Part shown: in pieces, positions 1 through 9,196 of the stretch
How positions within the stretch are numbered: position 1 is the first letter of the stretch
Layout: each line of letters starts with the position of its first letter
From: Gammaproteobacteria bacterium
Lineage (GTDB): Bacteria; Pseudomonadota; Gammaproteobacteria; VBWC01
Reading direction: 5' to 3'
NCBI GenBank assembly: GCA_023266115.1
Contig: JAHFRU010000002.1
Coordinates: forward strand, 236,925 to 300,924
Length of the DNA stretch: 64,000 bases
The notes under the pieces: model-generated
What the model was told of the DNA's origin: nothing
The model's input: the letters and a program-made list of their open reading frames with translations, nothing else
Databases searched by the model: none
Made by a program: the position numbers and the translations under genes

Positions 1-2
1 GG

Positions 3-668
3 CTGGACGCCCGGACCGTTGCCGGCATACTCGCCAACGAGCATCGGCAGATTGTTGCGATTGTGCTTTCCTATCTGGAAAGCGATCAGGCCGCCGGGGT
101 GCTGGCGCATTTTCCCGATGACGCGCGTCACGAGGTCATTATGCGCATCGCGACGCTGGATGCCGTGCATCCGGCCGCGATCGAGGAACTGAATCGGATC
201 ATGGAAACCCAGTTCGCCACCGACAAGTTCGCGCCGGCATCGTCATATGGCGGCCTCAAGACAGCGGCCGATGTGCTGAATTATCTCGACGTTTCTAGTC
301 TGGAAGCGATTATAGCCAAGATCAAGGAAATGGAACCGGATCTTGGCGCGCAGCTCGAAGACCTGATGTTTGTGTTCGAGGATCTGATGGATGTCGACGA
401 TCGCGGTATCCAGGCGCTGATGCGTGAGATATCGACCGATGCGCTGGTCATCGCGCTGAAGGGCACCAGCGACGGCATCAAACAAAAGATCTTCGCCAAC
501 ATGTCGAAACGCGCCGCCGAGATGCTGCGCGAGGATCTCGAGGCAAAAGGCCCGGTCAAGGTCAGCGAAGTCGAGCTCGCCCAGAAGGAAATCATTGCCG
601 TGGCACGGCGTCTGGCGGAGTCCGGCGAGATCTCGCTCGGCGGCAAGGGCGGCGAGGAATATGTCTAA
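3..668 (+). CDS. fliG: Flagellar motor switch protein FliG (3' part, cut by window start)
   Basis: FliG is the rotor protein of the flagellar C-ring that meets the stator and transmits torque. The frame is open to the left window edge, so only the last 221 residues (of about 330-340) are present. The visible part begins in the middle domain, at the motif corresponding to EHPQ, which here reads EHRQ. It continues with GGLKTAADVLN and the charged torque helix (FEDLMDVDDRGIQALMREI), and ends in the typical EEYV tail. The stop overlaps the fliH start by 8 bases, which indicates translational coupling in one operon. Identity is certain from the domain sequence and context. The Pro-to-Arg change in the EHPQ motif is the only oddity. 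Confidence 0.97.
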   Translation: MDARTVAGILANEHRQIVAIVLSYLESDQAAGVLAHFPDDARHEVIMRIATLDAVHPAAIEELNRIMETQFATDKFAPASSYGGLKTAADVLNYLDVSSLEAIIAKIKEMEPDLGAQLEDLMFVFEDLMDVDDRGIQALMREISTDALVIALKGTSDGIKQKIFANMSKRAAEMLREDLEAKGPVKVSEVELAQKEIIAVARRLAESGEISLGGKGGEEYV

Positions 669-1284
669 GATCATCTCGGCGGAGTCGCTGCAATCTTCCC
701 TGCGCTCCGAAACGCCGGTGGTGATCGGTGCGGCGCGCGCGGCGCTGGCGGGCGCCGGTGCGGCAATGCAGAGCCGGCTGGAAGAACGCGAGAGGCAGGC
801 GTATCAGGAAGGCCTGAAACGCGGTCACAAGGACGGTCTTCACGCCGGCCTGCGCGAAGCGGCGCAGGCAATGGGGCCGCTCGTCGCGGCACTGCAGCAG
901 CCGCTGGCGAATATTGATGAACAACTTGAAGTGCAACTGGTCGAGCTGACGCTGGCGATCGCGCGGCAGCTGATCCGGCGCGAGATCAAGCTGGAACCGG
1001 GACAGATTGTCGCCGTTATTCGGGAATCGCTGGCGGCGTTGCCGGCGGCCTCGCCACGTTCACGTATTGTCTTGCATCCCGACGATCTGGCGCTCGCGCG
1101 CGAGGCAATATCCGGTCTGGATTCCAGTGACGCGATGCAGTGGCAGGAAGATGCGTCGTTGACGCGCGGTGGCTGCCGGGTAATCACCGATATCTCTGAG
1201 GTGGACGCTACGGTCGAGGCACGTATCGCCGCCGTGGCAGCGCGGCTGCTGGGCGGTGAGCGCGAATCCGATGGCGATAAATAA
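661..1284 (+). CDS. fliH: Flagellar assembly protein FliH
   Basis: FliH is the cytoplasmic regulator and stalk protein of the flagellar type III export ATPase FliI. The product is 207 residues. Its N-terminal half contains the Gly-spaced helix typical of FliH ([18 protein letters not shown]), and the C-terminal half ([19 protein letters not shown] onward) matches the V-ATPase subunit E-like domain of FliH/HrpE. The ATG at 661 lies inside the end of fliG; a longer in-frame reading upstream would overlap fliG by another 66 bases and is not needed. It is followed by fliI with a short overlap. Assignment is firm from sequence and position. Confidence 0.93.
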   Translation: MSKIISAESLQSSLRSETPVVIGAARAALAGAGAAMQSRLEERERQAYQEGLKRGHKDGLHAGLREAAQAMGPLVAALQQPLANIDEQLEVQLVELTLAIARQLIRREIKLEPGQIVAVIRESLAALPAASPRSRIVLHPDDLALAREAISGLDSSDAMQWQEDASLTRGGCRVITDISEVDATVEARIAAVAARLLGGERESDGDK

Positions 1285-2647
1285 ACCGGACCGGCTGGCG
1301 CGTATCGGCACGTCGCTTGATGAACGTCGGGCATTGTTGAATGACGCGCCGCCACCGGTGGTTGCCGGAAAACTCACCCGTATGGTCGGGCTGACACTCG
1401 AGGCCGTCGGGTGCCAGGCGCCGGTCGGCGGGCGTTGCCAGATCATCGGTAGCAACGGCGTGCCGATCGAGGCGGAAGTGGTCGGTTTTGCCAGCGATAA
1501 AATCTTTCTGATGCCGACCGGCGACATACGCGGCCTGGTGCCCAATGCCCGCGTGGTTCCCACCGGGCGGGTATACGAGGCGCTGGTCGGTGACGCATTG
1601 CTCGGACGGGTCGTCGACGGGGCATGCCATCCGCTGGACGGCAAGGGCCCGTTGCGCCTGACCGATACAGTGCCGATTAACGGCGTGCCGATCAATCCGC
1701 TGGCCCGCCGGCGTATCGATGAACCGCTGGATGTCGGCGTGCGGGCGATCAACGCGTTGTTGACGATCGGCCGCGGCCAGCGCATGGGATTGTTCTCCGG
1801 CAGCGGCGTCGGCAAGAGCGTGCTGCTCGGCATGATGACGCGCTATACCAACGCCGATGTCATCGTCGTCGGCCTGATCGGCGAACGCGGCCGGGAGGTC
1901 AAGGAATTTATTGAAAACAGCCTCGGCGCCGAGGGTCTGAAGCGTTCTATTGTGGTAGCGACGCCGGCCGATCATCCACCGTTGCTGCGTTTGCATGGCG
2001 GCATGCTGGCGACGAGTATCGCCGAGTATTTTCGTGACCGCGGCAAACATGTGTTGTTGCTGATGGATTCGCTGACGCGTTATGCGCAGGCGCAACGCGA
2101 GATCGGTCTGGCCATCGGCGAGCCGCCTGCGACCAAGGGCTATCCGCCGTCGGCGTTCGCCAGGTTGCCGCAGCTGGTCGAACGCGCCGGTAACGGCAAT
2201 ACGCGCGGCGGCTCGATCACCGGTATCTATACGGTGCTGACTGAAGGCGATGATCAACAGGACCCGATAGCCGATGCCGCGCGTGCCGTGCTGGACGGCC
2301 ATATCGTGTTGTCGCGGCGGCTGGCGGACAACGGGCACTATCCGGCGATCGATATCGAGGCATCGATCAGCCGGTCGATGGTGCATGTCACCAGCCCGGA
2401 CCATCAACGGCTCGCGCGGCATTTCAAGCAGGTTTATTCCAGCTACGAAAGCAACCGCGACCTGATCAGCGTCGGCGCCTATGCAAAAGGCAGCGACGCG
2501 CGCATCGACGAGGCCATCGAACATCACCCGCGCTTGATGCATTTTCTGCGACAGGACATGGACGAACCGGTTGACTATGAACAGAGCATCGGCGGACTGG
2601 CGCGGCTGATGGAACAGCGCGGTCCGACCGAGCTGGTCAAGCAGTAG
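1271..2647 (+). CDS. fliI: Flagellum-specific ATPase FliI
   Basis: FliI is the F1-beta-like hexameric ATPase that unfolds and delivers export substrates at the flagellar base. The sequence has a Walker A loop (SGSGVGKS, about residue 177), a conserved [13 protein letters not shown] segment and a Walker B strand ([14 protein letters not shown]). I chose ATG 1271 (458 residues) because GGTGAG lies about 10 bases upstream; GTG 1256 would add five residues and cannot be excluded. The gene overlaps the end of fliH and precedes fliJ, the usual fliHIJ order. Its length and motifs are normal for an active ATPase. Confidence 0.96.
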   Translation: MAINKPDRLARIGTSLDERRALLNDAPPPVVAGKLTRMVGLTLEAVGCQAPVGGRCQIIGSNGVPIEAEVVGFASDKIFLMPTGDIRGLVPNARVVPTGRVYEALVGDALLGRVVDGACHPLDGKGPLRLTDTVPINGVPINPLARRRIDEPLDVGVRAINALLTIGRGQRMGLFSGSGVGKSVLLGMMTRYTNADVIVVGLIGERGREVKEFIENSLGAEGLKRSIVVATPADHPPLLRLHGGMLATSIAEYFRDRGKHVLLLMDSLTRYAQAQREIGLAIGEPPATKGYPPSAFARLPQLVERAGNGNTRGGSITGIYTVLTEGDDQQDPIADAARAVLDGHIVLSRRLADNGHYPAIDIEASISRSMVHVTSPDHQRLARHFKQVYSSYESNRDLISVGAYAKGSDARIDEAIEHHPRLMHFLRQDMDEPVDYEQSIGGLARLMEQRGPTELVKQ

Positions 2648-2677
2648 TCCGGTATCTACGAGTGGATGTAGCCCGGT

Positions 2678-3136
2678 ATGATAAAGAAATCGAAGCGATT
2701 GCAGCCGGTGGCCAACCTGGCGGGCACACGCGAACGCGACGCGGCACGCGCGCTCGGCGACGCGCAGCGCATCCTCAAGGAACACGAGGAGCGGTTGGGT
2801 GAGTTGCTGGATTACCAGGCGCAGTATCGTCAACAGTTTCATGATGCCGGCAGCGCGGGGTTCGCGGCACAGCGGCTCAACGACTATCAGGCGTTTTTGA
2901 CGCGGCTGAAGGAAGGCATCCGGCACCAGACGACGCGCATACAACTGGCGCGGCTCACCGTCGAAAAGCGCAAGGGCGAATGGATGGAGGCGCGCAGCCG
3001 TGCGCAGGCGATGAACAAGGTGGTCGAGCGTCACGTCAGTCACGAGAAATATCACGAAGACCGCCAGGATCAGCTCGAAACCGACGAGCAGGCGCGGGTC
3101 GTCACCAACGGCCGTCACGATCCGTTGCCGGACTAG
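2678..3136 (+). CDS. fliJ: Flagellar export chaperone FliJ
   Basis: FliJ is the coiled-coil central stalk of the FliH-FliI-FliJ export ATPase complex and escorts substrates to FlhA. The 152-residue product is highly charged and almost entirely helical, with long heptad-like stretches (RTRERDAARALGDAQRILKE region and the RLTVEKRKGEWMEARSRAQ region). That matches FliJ in size and character, although FliJ sequences are poorly conserved. It starts 30 bases after fliI and is followed by a sigma-54 type promoter for fliK. The call rests on position plus the coiled-coil pattern. Confidence 0.88.
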   Translation: MIKKSKRLQPVANLAGTRERDAARALGDAQRILKEHEERLGELLDYQAQYRQQFHDAGSAGFAAQRLNDYQAFLTRLKEGIRHQTTRIQLARLTVEKRKGEWMEARSRAQAMNKVVERHVSHEKYHEDRQDQLETDEQARVVTNGRHDPLPD

Positions 3137-3171
3137 CCAGCAGCGAACGGGCGACGCGCAGTCCGCCTGGC

Positions 3172-3186
3172 TGGCACACGGATTGC
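3172..3186 (+). promoter_or_regulatory. Sigma-54 (RpoN) type -24/-12 promoter upstream of fliK
   Basis: The bases TGGCAC-ACGGA-TTGC give a GG doublet and a GC doublet separated by exactly 10 bases, the sigma-54 core spacing. It lies in the 105-base gap between fliJ and fliK, 56 bases before the fliK start. RpoN control of middle flagellar genes through FleQ/FlrC-type activators is established in polarly flagellated gammaproteobacteria. No activator binding site could be assigned by eye. Confidence 0.8.
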
Positions 3187-3241
3187 TCTGTTACTGGCAA
3201 AGCCCGGGAACTAATCGCCCGGAGTTACCAGGAAAGAGAGC

Positions 3242-4411
3242 GTGAGTCAGGACATGCCCAGCGTTTTACCGGCCACCGTTAATGCCACGGCGAATCCCGC
3301 GGCACTGACGGCAACGCCACAAAATCAGCCAGTTGGCGCGCAGAACATCTTCGCCAACCTGCTGGTTGCGCAGTTCAAGGAACGCGGGTTGATGCTGGGC
3401 GGAACGCAGACGCTGAATCTCGATCAGCTTGTCCAGCCCGGGCAAGCGTTGCCGCAAGGCGGCAAGGCATTGCCGGATTCGTTGCCGGTTAGCGACGATC
3501 TGATGCAGATGCTGGAGGCCGCCAACTCCGCCGATTCGTTGCCGGCGAAGAGGGTCGGCACCGACGACGCGAAGATCCCCGGGAACATGCTGGACGTGGC
3601 ATTGCGCACGGCGATCGGTGTGACGCTGGCGGATAAACCGGCCGCACCAGCCGTGACGCTCGCCGATACCGATATCGATATACGCTTGCCCACGGTGCCC
3701 ATGGTCCGGGACAACGCACTTGTCGGTAACAACCTGCTGCCGCCATTGAGCGACACGGCACTGCTCAATCAGATGACCAACGCGAACAAGCCGGGTGCGC
3801 CGCTTGCCGCGGTCATCCCGTTCGATCAGTTGCCGGAGTTGCTTGCGCAAAGACTCGCGACCAAATTGAACGGTGCGCCGGCGATCACATCGGCGATTGG
3901 CGGCCAGCACACCGGTAACATGTTCAGCCAGCTTGCCGGGGCCTCACCGCCCCTGTCTGCACAGGTACCGGCGCAGTCCGTGTTCGTACCGGTCGATCAT
4001 GCCGACTGGGGTCATGAGCTCGGCGACCGTGTCCGCTGGCTGGTTACGCAAAACGTGCAGACCGCCGACATCCGTCTGAACCCGCCGGAACTTGGTCCGG
4101 TGCGGGTCCATATATCGATAGACCAGGGCCAGGTCAGCGTGACGTTTACCTCTCACCATGCGCAGGTACGCGACGCACTGCAATCAGCGATGACGAATCT
4201 CGGTGACCTGTTGGCGGAAAGCGGTCTGAATCTGGCCGAGGGCAACGTCGCTGACCAGTCGCCGGGACAGCAAAACGGTGCCGAAAACGAACCTATCGAG
4301 GAGTTCGATGCGGTGACGGGTAACGACGGTTCTACGCTGGCCGGAGTCTGGCGCGGGGAAGGGATGGCGCGGGTAATGGCGGGCCGGGGGCTGATCGATC
4401 AATATGTGTAG
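3242..4411 (+). CDS. fliK: Flagellar hook-length control protein FliK
   Basis: FliK measures hook length and triggers the substrate-specificity switch through FlhB. The 389-residue product has a long low-complexity, Ala/Pro/Leu-rich N-terminal ruler region. The C-terminal hook-length domain (about residues 250-335) carries the conserved core VQTADIRLNPPELGPVRVHI and the following QVRDAL helix. GTG 3242 is preceded by an AGGAAAGAGAG ribosome site; ATG 3254 is a possible alternative. It is the first gene after the sigma-54 promoter at 3172-3186. A second FliK-domain protein lies at 27424-28881, so this is probably the canonical one. Confidence 0.93.
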   Translation: MSQDMPSVLPATVNATANPAALTATPQNQPVGAQNIFANLLVAQFKERGLMLGGTQTLNLDQLVQPGQALPQGGKALPDSLPVSDDLMQMLEAANSADSLPAKRVGTDDAKIPGNMLDVALRTAIGVTLADKPAAPAVTLADTDIDIRLPTVPMVRDNALVGNNLLPPLSDTALLNQMTNANKPGAPLAAVIPFDQLPELLAQRLATKLNGAPAITSAIGGQHTGNMFSQLAGASPPLSAQVPAQSVFVPVDHADWGHELGDRVRWLVTQNVQTADIRLNPPELGPVRVHISIDQGQVSVTFTSHHAQVRDALQSAMTNLGDLLAESGLNLAEGNVADQSPGQQNGAENEPIEEFDAVTGNDGSTLAGVWRGEGMARVMAGRGLIDQYV

Positions 4412-4444
4412 CGGGCGGGAACCGGCTGCCGGGGTCGCCCGGAA

Positions 4445-4471
4445 TAAATAATAGAATAACCGTGCCGCTAA
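4445..4471 (+). promoter_or_regulatory. Sigma-28 (FliA) promoter upstream of the chemoreceptor gene
   Basis: TAAA at 4445-4448, a 15-base spacer, and GCCGCTAA at 4464-4471 match the enterobacterial/pseudomonad FliA consensus (TAAA-N15-GCCGATAA) at all but one position. Chemoreceptor genes are classic FliA targets, and fliA is in this cluster. The -10 element ends only 10 bases before the ATG at 4482, so the transcript leader would be very short. Confidence 0.75.
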
Positions 4472-4481
4472 AGGGCATTAC

Positions 4482-6218
4482 ATGAAGTTAGCCCTGCGCA
4501 ACCCTTTTACACGAATGCACATCCGCAGCCGGTTGCTGCTGGGTTTTGGCACGCTGATCCTGATTATCTGCGGCGGCTACGCGATCAGCTGGACCTATCT
4601 GGACTACCTGCAGCGCGAGCAGGCGAGAATTCCCGCGTCGATGGGCCAGGTCGAGATCGCAACTACTGATGGGTTCGCATTACGGCATGCCCAGCAACTG
4701 GTGCTTAAATCGGGCTACCCGGTACTGCAGGAGCGCTTAGCGCTGGAAAGATATTTCGCTGCCGGCGATCCCGGCAGTCGGCAGAAGGCGCACGATGAAC
4801 TCCGACGATTGGGCGATGAAATCGAGGCCATCGCCAACCAGCTTGACAGCATCGCCACGGACAAGCAGGCCGCGGCAAAAGTCGACGAGATACGGGTTCA
4901 GCAGCAGCGCCTCCGGCAGATAGCGATCACGGCGCTTGCGGCGTTCGATGCGGGGGGCGGCGATAGCAGGACGCAATCGCCGCTGGCCGAGTTTGAACAC
5001 CAGACGGATGCCCAGCTGGCACTGGTCGTGGCTTTCGGGAAATTCGTCGACGAAAAGGTTGCGCTGGCGACCGAGCTGCAGCGCAGCACGTTTAAAACCG
5101 TCACCGCCGCAATAGAAAGGTCTCGCGATATTATCGAGCTATCAAAATACGCGAGCCTGTTGCTGGTCGGGGTCGGGCTGGCGTTCGCCCTGATTGTCAG
5201 CATGTTACTCTACCGCTCGATCATCCTGCCCTTGCGCTATTGCGCAACACAATCCAGGCGCATCGCCGGTTTCGATCTGCGGCTCGACGACAGCAGCCAC
5301 GCACCCACCGGACCCGACGGGTTGTCGCGGCTCGCAGCTGATTTGAATTCGATGCGTTCGTCATTATGCGATCTGATCGAAAAGATCGTGGCGGCGGCCA
5401 ACCTCCTGGGTGTTTCGAGCGACGAGTTCCAGCAGTCTGCAGTGCGCATACGCGAAGTCGCCGGCAGCCAGGTGGCACGGTCATGCGACGTGTCGGCGGC
5501 GACCGAGCAAATGTTGGCAACGGTTCAGGAAATCGCCAGAGCGGCGGCCGAGACCGCCCAATTTTCGCATCAGGTCGATGAGAAGGTTCGTTATAGTGTC
5601 GATGTCGAGGCAAAGCTCACACTTGAAGAGATGGCGCGCGCGATTCAGTCGGTCGAGGCGAACAACGAAGAGATCGGCTTTGTGTCCAATTCGGCAAGAG
5701 AGGTAGGCGATATCATCGGCTTTATCGATGGTGTAGCCGAGCAGACGAATCTTCTGGCGCTGAACGCCGCGATCGAGGCGGCGCGGGCAGGTGAACATGG
5801 TCGCGGATTTGCAGTAGTCGCTGACGAGGTGCGCAATCTGGCGAAGCGTACGACGGAGGCCACCACCGAGATCAAGGCGAAGGTCGAACGTATGCAAACC
5901 GAGGTGCGCAAGGCGACGTTCAGAATGGATACCGGCCGGGCGTCGGTGCAACGTGCCGCCGTTGCCGTCAAGCGGATCGTCGAACTGTTGCGGGAAATCG
6001 AAACGATGAACGCGAAGTTGCGCTCGCTCAACGAAGGTATCGCCGCGTCGACGGAAGAGCAAACCAACACATCGGAAGAGATCGCCCGGAGCATCGCCGC
6101 CGTGAATACCGGCTGCGGTCAACTCACCGAACATGCGGAGGATATCCATGTTCAGGCCAAAGGGGTGCATGACATGACGGTGGCGATCAGCAAGCAAATT
6201 CTGAAATTCCAGATATAA
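4482..6218 (+). CDS. Methyl-accepting chemotaxis protein (transmembrane chemoreceptor)
   Basis: This is an inner-membrane receptor that signals to CheA/CheW. The 578 residues show an N-terminal membrane helix (about 18-38), a roughly 180-residue helical periplasmic domain, a second membrane helix (about 221-243), a HAMP linker and a cytoplasmic coiled coil. The universal hairpin tip is clear ([20 protein letters not shown], then [20 protein letters not shown]). The ligand domain resembles four-helix-bundle sensors and its ligand cannot be predicted. It sits between fliK and fliL, unusual inside this operon block, with its own sigma-28 promoter almost touching the ATG. ATG 4515 is a possible later start but has no clear ribosome site. 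Confidence 0.93.
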   Translation: MKLALRNPFTRMHIRSRLLLGFGTLILIICGGYAISWTYLDYLQREQARIPASMGQVEIATTDGFALRHAQQLVLKSGYPVLQERLALERYFAAGDPGSRQKAHDELRRLGDEIEAIANQLDSIATDKQAAAKVDEIRVQQQRLRQIAITALAAFDAGGGDSRTQSPLAEFEHQTDAQLALVVAFGKFVDEKVALATELQRSTFKTVTAAIERSRDIIELSKYASLLLVGVGLAFALIVSMLLYRSIILPLRYCATQSRRIAGFDLRLDDSSHAPTGPDGLSRLAADLNSMRSSLCDLIEKIVAAANLLGVSSDEFQQSAVRIREVAGSQVARSCDVSAATEQMLATVQEIARAAAETAQFSHQVDEKVRYSVDVEAKLTLEEMARAIQSVEANNEEIGFVSNSAREVGDIIGFIDGVAEQTNLLALNAAIEAARAGEHGRGFAVVADEVRNLAKRTTEATTEIKAKVERMQTEVRKATFRMDTGRASVQRAAVAVKRIVELLREIETMNAKLRSLNEGIAASTEEQTNTSEEIARSIAAVNTGCGQLTEHAEDIHVQAKGVHDMTVAISKQILKFQI

Positions 6219-6557
6219 CCCGTGGATCGCGCCGCACGATGGGCCGGCAAGCTGAAACGGGCCGCGCGTCGTCAACAATATTTTCCTCGTCCGGCTGGCG
6301 ATACACCGCCGGTCGTCACCGCTTAACTGGCACGTCGCGGTCGCTGACGGTTCGTCATGCGTTTCCGCGGATATTGATTGGATATCGCGCGGCCTCTGTT
6401 ACGTCGGGTCGCGACGGCGTGTCAAACCGCTGGATAAACAGCACGCCTGGACGTGAATTTGTCTGTGCGGCGCCATACGCCTGTCAATCTTTCGTCGCTC
6501 TGCCACCGCGCCACTCCAACTTGCTGATTTAAAGACGCTAAGATTACCGACGATCCA
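6219..6557. other. Gene-free gap between chemoreceptor and fliL promoter
   Basis: About 340 bases with no convincing gene. A 97-codon frame starting near 6239 has no family resemblance and irregular composition. I see no strong hairpin followed by a T run. The downstream end carries the sigma-54 promoter of fliL; binding sites for an enhancer-binding activator are expected in this gap, but none can be assigned by eye. Confidence 0.5.
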
Positions 6558-6572
6558 TGGCACGGCTCTTGC
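6558..6572 (+). promoter_or_regulatory. Sigma-54 (RpoN) type -24/-12 promoter of the fliL operon
   Basis: TGGCAC-GGCTC-TTGC gives GG and GC doublets with the required 10-base separation. It lies 38 bases before the fliL GTG, and the predicted transcript would start near 6583. It is likely the main promoter of the tightly packed fliLMNOPQR-flhBA block. fliL operons driven by RpoN with FleQ are known in Pseudomonas and Vibrio; the activator here is inferred. Confidence 0.83.
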
Positions 6573-6609
6573 TCGATGCATAACATCTGCAACAAAGGAA
6601 GGATTAGCC

Positions 6610-7197
6610 GTGGCGAAAGAAGAGGAAGGCAAGGGCAAGGACAGCGAAGGCGAGGGCGAGGGCGAAGAAGCGAAGGCCCCGCCGAAGTCCCGTAAGAAGC
6701 TGATCATCATCATCGCTGCTATCGTTCTGGTGAGCGCAATCGGCGTCGGCGTCACGTTGATGCTGCTACCCGCTCATCCGCCAGCCGATGAGCATGCGGC
6801 TGCCGCCAAAGAAGACGCCACGCCTGCGGACGGCAAGCCGAAGAAGCCGCGCAAGGGTGGCGGCAAGGCCGAGGGCGTGGACGCGACCTACTACGCGTTC
6901 GACCCACCGTTCATTGTCAATTTCCGGGATCAGGCACAAGCCCGCTTTCTGCAGGTGGAAGTGCAGGTGATGGCGCTTGATCCGGCGGTCATCGAGACCA
7001 TCAAGAAACACATGCCGCGCATACGTAACGATCTGATCCTGCTGTTCAGCAGCCAGAAATACGAGACGCTGAGCACGCGCGAAGGAAAAGAGAAGATGCG
7101 CGACGAGGCCTTGTTCGAGATACGCAAGATCCTCAAGGAAGAAACCGGCAATCCGGGTGTCGAAGGACTCTATTTCACCACGTTGATCATGCAGTAA
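6610..7197 (+). CDS. fliL: Flagellar basal body-associated protein FliL
   Basis: FliL is a single-span inner-membrane protein that surrounds the stator and supports torque. The 195-residue product has an unusually charged Lys/Glu/Gly-rich cytoplasmic head (about residues 1-35), a membrane helix (about 36-57, KLIIIIAAIVLVSAIGVGVT), a Lys-rich linker, and a periplasmic domain with the typical PFIVNF and LFSSQKYE...LSTREGKEKMRDE segments. GTG 6610 follows AAAGGAAGGATT, a strong ribosome site. It is the first gene after the sigma-54 promoter and is followed five bases later by fliM. Confidence 0.95.
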   Translation: MAKEEEGKGKDSEGEGEGEEAKAPPKSRKKLIIIIAAIVLVSAIGVGVTLMLLPAHPPADEHAAAAKEDATPADGKPKKPRKGGGKAEGVDATYYAFDPPFIVNFRDQAQARFLQVEVQVMALDPAVIETIKKHMPRIRNDLILLFSSQKYETLSTREGKEKMRDEALFEIRKILKEETGNPGVEGLYFTTLIMQ

Positions 7198-7202
7198 TCG
7201 CC

Positions 7203-8228
7203 ATGCCAGTGAACGATCTGTTATCGCAGGATGAAATCGACGCGCTGTTGAGTGGCGTTTCGTCCGGAGATGTCGAGACCGAAACCGATCAGCCGGTCGA
7301 TGACGGCTCGACGAACGTCTATGACTTCACCAGCCAGGATCGTATCGTCCGCGGCCATTTGCCGACACTGGAAATGATCAACGAACGTTTCACGCGTAAT
7401 TTCCAGACCAGTCTCTACAAGGTGCTGCACCGCACTGCGGAGGTCACGGCAGCGGGCGTACAGATGGTTAAGTACGCCGAATACATCCATGGCCTGTATG
7501 TGCCGACCAATCTGAATCTTGTCCGGATTGTGCCGTTACGCGGCACGGCGCTGTTCATGCTGGATCCCAAGCTGGTGTTCATACTGGTTGAAACATTCTT
7601 TGGCGGATATGGCCGGTATCACACGCGGGTCGAGGGTCGTGAGTTTACCGCGACCGAACTGCGTATCGTGCAGATAGTGCTCGAGCGCATTTTTGCGGAC
7701 TTCAGGAAGGCCTGGGAACCGGTCGCCGATATTAAATTCGAGTTCCTCAGCTCCGAGATCAACCCGAACTTCGTCAACATCGTATCGTCGACGGAAATCG
7801 TTGTCGTCAGTTCTTTCCGGATTGAATTCGAGGGTGGCGGCGGAGACTTTCATGTGACGATGCCGTATTCCATGCTCGAGCCGATCCGCGAACAGCTCGG
7901 TTCCGGCTTCCAGGGGAATCCCGGCAACGATCGGGGTTCGGATGCCCGCTGGGCGAATTCGATGCGGGACGAGATGGGCGCGGCGGAGCTTGAGCTGACC
8001 ACAACGCTGGTGGAAGAAACACTGACACTGCGTGATCTCGTCAATATGAAGCCCGGTGATGTCATACCGGTCGATCTGCCCGATTACGTCGTATCACGTA
8101 TAGAAGGCGTGCCGGTATTTCGCGCGACGTACGGCGTTTCGGATGGCAACTATGCGTTAAAGGTGGTGGACAGGATCCGTCCGGCAACCGGTTCCAATCT
8201 GGCGCGAACTGAGGAGGCAATGAAATGA
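7203..8228 (+). CDS. fliM: Flagellar motor switch protein FliM
   Basis: FliM forms the middle of the C-ring and binds phosphorylated CheY to reverse rotation. The 341 residues start with the CheY-binding peptide (LLSQDEIDALLSGV), followed by a CheC-like middle domain and a C-terminal SpoA domain (VNMKPGDVIPVDLPD). The length is normal. The stop codon overlaps the fliN start by four bases, which indicates coupled synthesis of the two C-ring partners. Confidence 0.97.
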   Translation: MPVNDLLSQDEIDALLSGVSSGDVETETDQPVDDGSTNVYDFTSQDRIVRGHLPTLEMINERFTRNFQTSLYKVLHRTAEVTAAGVQMVKYAEYIHGLYVPTNLNLVRIVPLRGTALFMLDPKLVFILVETFFGGYGRYHTRVEGREFTATELRIVQIVLERIFADFRKAWEPVADIKFEFLSSEINPNFVNIVSSTEIVVVSSFRIEFEGGGGDFHVTMPYSMLEPIREQLGSGFQGNPGNDRGSDARWANSMRDEMGAAELELTTTLVEETLTLRDLVNMKPGDVIPVDLPDYVVSRIEGVPVFRATYGVSDGNYALKVVDRIRPATGSNLARTEEAMK

Positions 8229-8659
8229 GCGATAACGCCGACGAAGAAACCAAGAACGAAGCCGCCGATGCAGCGACGGAAGTGACTGAGGCCGAGTCGG
8301 AAGAGGTCGTCGATGAGACCAGCGGACCGCCAAAGAAGACCTATCAGAAGGCCGAGTTCCAGAATCTTTCCGCAGCGAGCGGTGCGCCGCTCGGTGACAA
8401 GAACAACCTCGACCTGATTCTGGACGTCCCGGTGGTGATATCGATGGAGCTGGGTCGTACCTCGATTCCGATACGCAACCTGATGCAGTTGACGCAGGGA
8501 TCGGTGGTCGAGTTGAACCGGCTGGCCGGTGAACCGATGGACGTACTCGTCAATGGCACGCTGATCGCGCACGGCGAGGTCGTCGTCGTCAACGAGAAGT
8601 TCGGTATCCGGCTCACCGATGTCGTCAGTCCGGTAGAACGCGTCAAGAAACTCGGTTAG
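8225..8659 (+). CDS. fliN: Flagellar motor switch protein FliN
   Basis: FliN completes the C-ring base and docks FliH. Of 144 residues, the first 45 or so are acidic and poorly ordered (Asp/Glu/Ala-rich). The SpoA domain follows (ILDVPVVISMELGRTSIPIR ... GEVVVVNEKFGIRLTDVV), matching FliN throughout. The start overlaps the end of fliM. The protein ends in ERVKKLG, typical of the family. Confidence 0.96.
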   Translation: MSDNADEETKNEAADAATEVTEAESEEVVDETSGPPKKTYQKAEFQNLSAASGAPLGDKNNLDLILDVPVVISMELGRTSIPIRNLMQLTQGSVVELNRLAGEPMDVLVNGTLIAHGEVVVVNEKFGIRLTDVVSPVERVKKLG

Positions 8660-8662
8660 CCC

Positions 8663-9196
8663 ATGGCGACCAAAGGTAAAAAACGTTTTATGAGATCCAG
8701 GCTATCGAGCAGTGCTATGCAGGGACCGTGGAGCGGGCTCCGTCGCCTGACGGCTGTCGCGGTATCGGTTGCGCGGCGAGTTTTCGTAACCAGCGCTGCG
8801 CTGGTACCCCCGGCGTGGGCCACCGGTGCCGAGACAGCGTCCGCCGCCGCCACTGTCGCGCCGTTTGACACGGGTAACGTCCTGCGTATTTTCATCGGTC
8901 TGATGGTTGTCGTGATCGCGATCGTAGCCATCGCCTGGGGACTGCGGCGCTGGGGAAATTTTCGCGTGTCTTCCCAGGGGGAACTCCAGATCATCGGCGG
9001 TTTGTCGATGGGGCCCCGCGAGCGCCTGGTGCTGGTTCAGGTGGGCGACGAGCAGCTGTTGCTCGGGGTCGCCCCGGGCCGGATACAGACACTGCACAAA
9101 CTTGAGCGGCCGGTACCGGTCAGCAGCGAGACAGCCGGCCGAGAAAGTTTCGCCGAGCGTCTGCGCACAGCAGTAAAACAGAGGGCCGGTTTATGA
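8663..9196 (+). CDS. fliO: Flagellar biosynthesis protein FliO
   Basis: FliO is a small membrane protein that helps assemble the FliP pore of the export gate. The 177-residue product has a basic N-terminus with a possible signal segment ending near AWATGAE, then a membrane helix (about residues 74-95, [19 protein letters not shown]) and a short cytoplasmic domain with [20 protein letters not shown] and [10 protein letters not shown], both typical of FliO. It overlaps fliP by four bases. ATG 8663 gives an N-terminus longer than many FliO proteins; ATG 8690 is possible. Confidence 0.9.
   Translation: MATKGKKRFMRSRLSSSAMQGPWSGLRRLTAVAVSVARRVFVTSAALVPPAWATGAETASAAATVAPFDTGNVLRIFIGLMVVVIAIVAIAWGLRRWGNFRVSSQGELQIIGGLSMGPRERLVLVQVGDEQLLLGVAPGRIQTLHKLERPVPVSSETAGRESFAERLRTAVKQRAGL

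Noticed and set aside
6239..6532. 97-codon + strand frame before fliL
   Set aside because: No ribosome site, no family resemblance, Arg/Ser-rich composition typical of random frames in GC-rich DNA.
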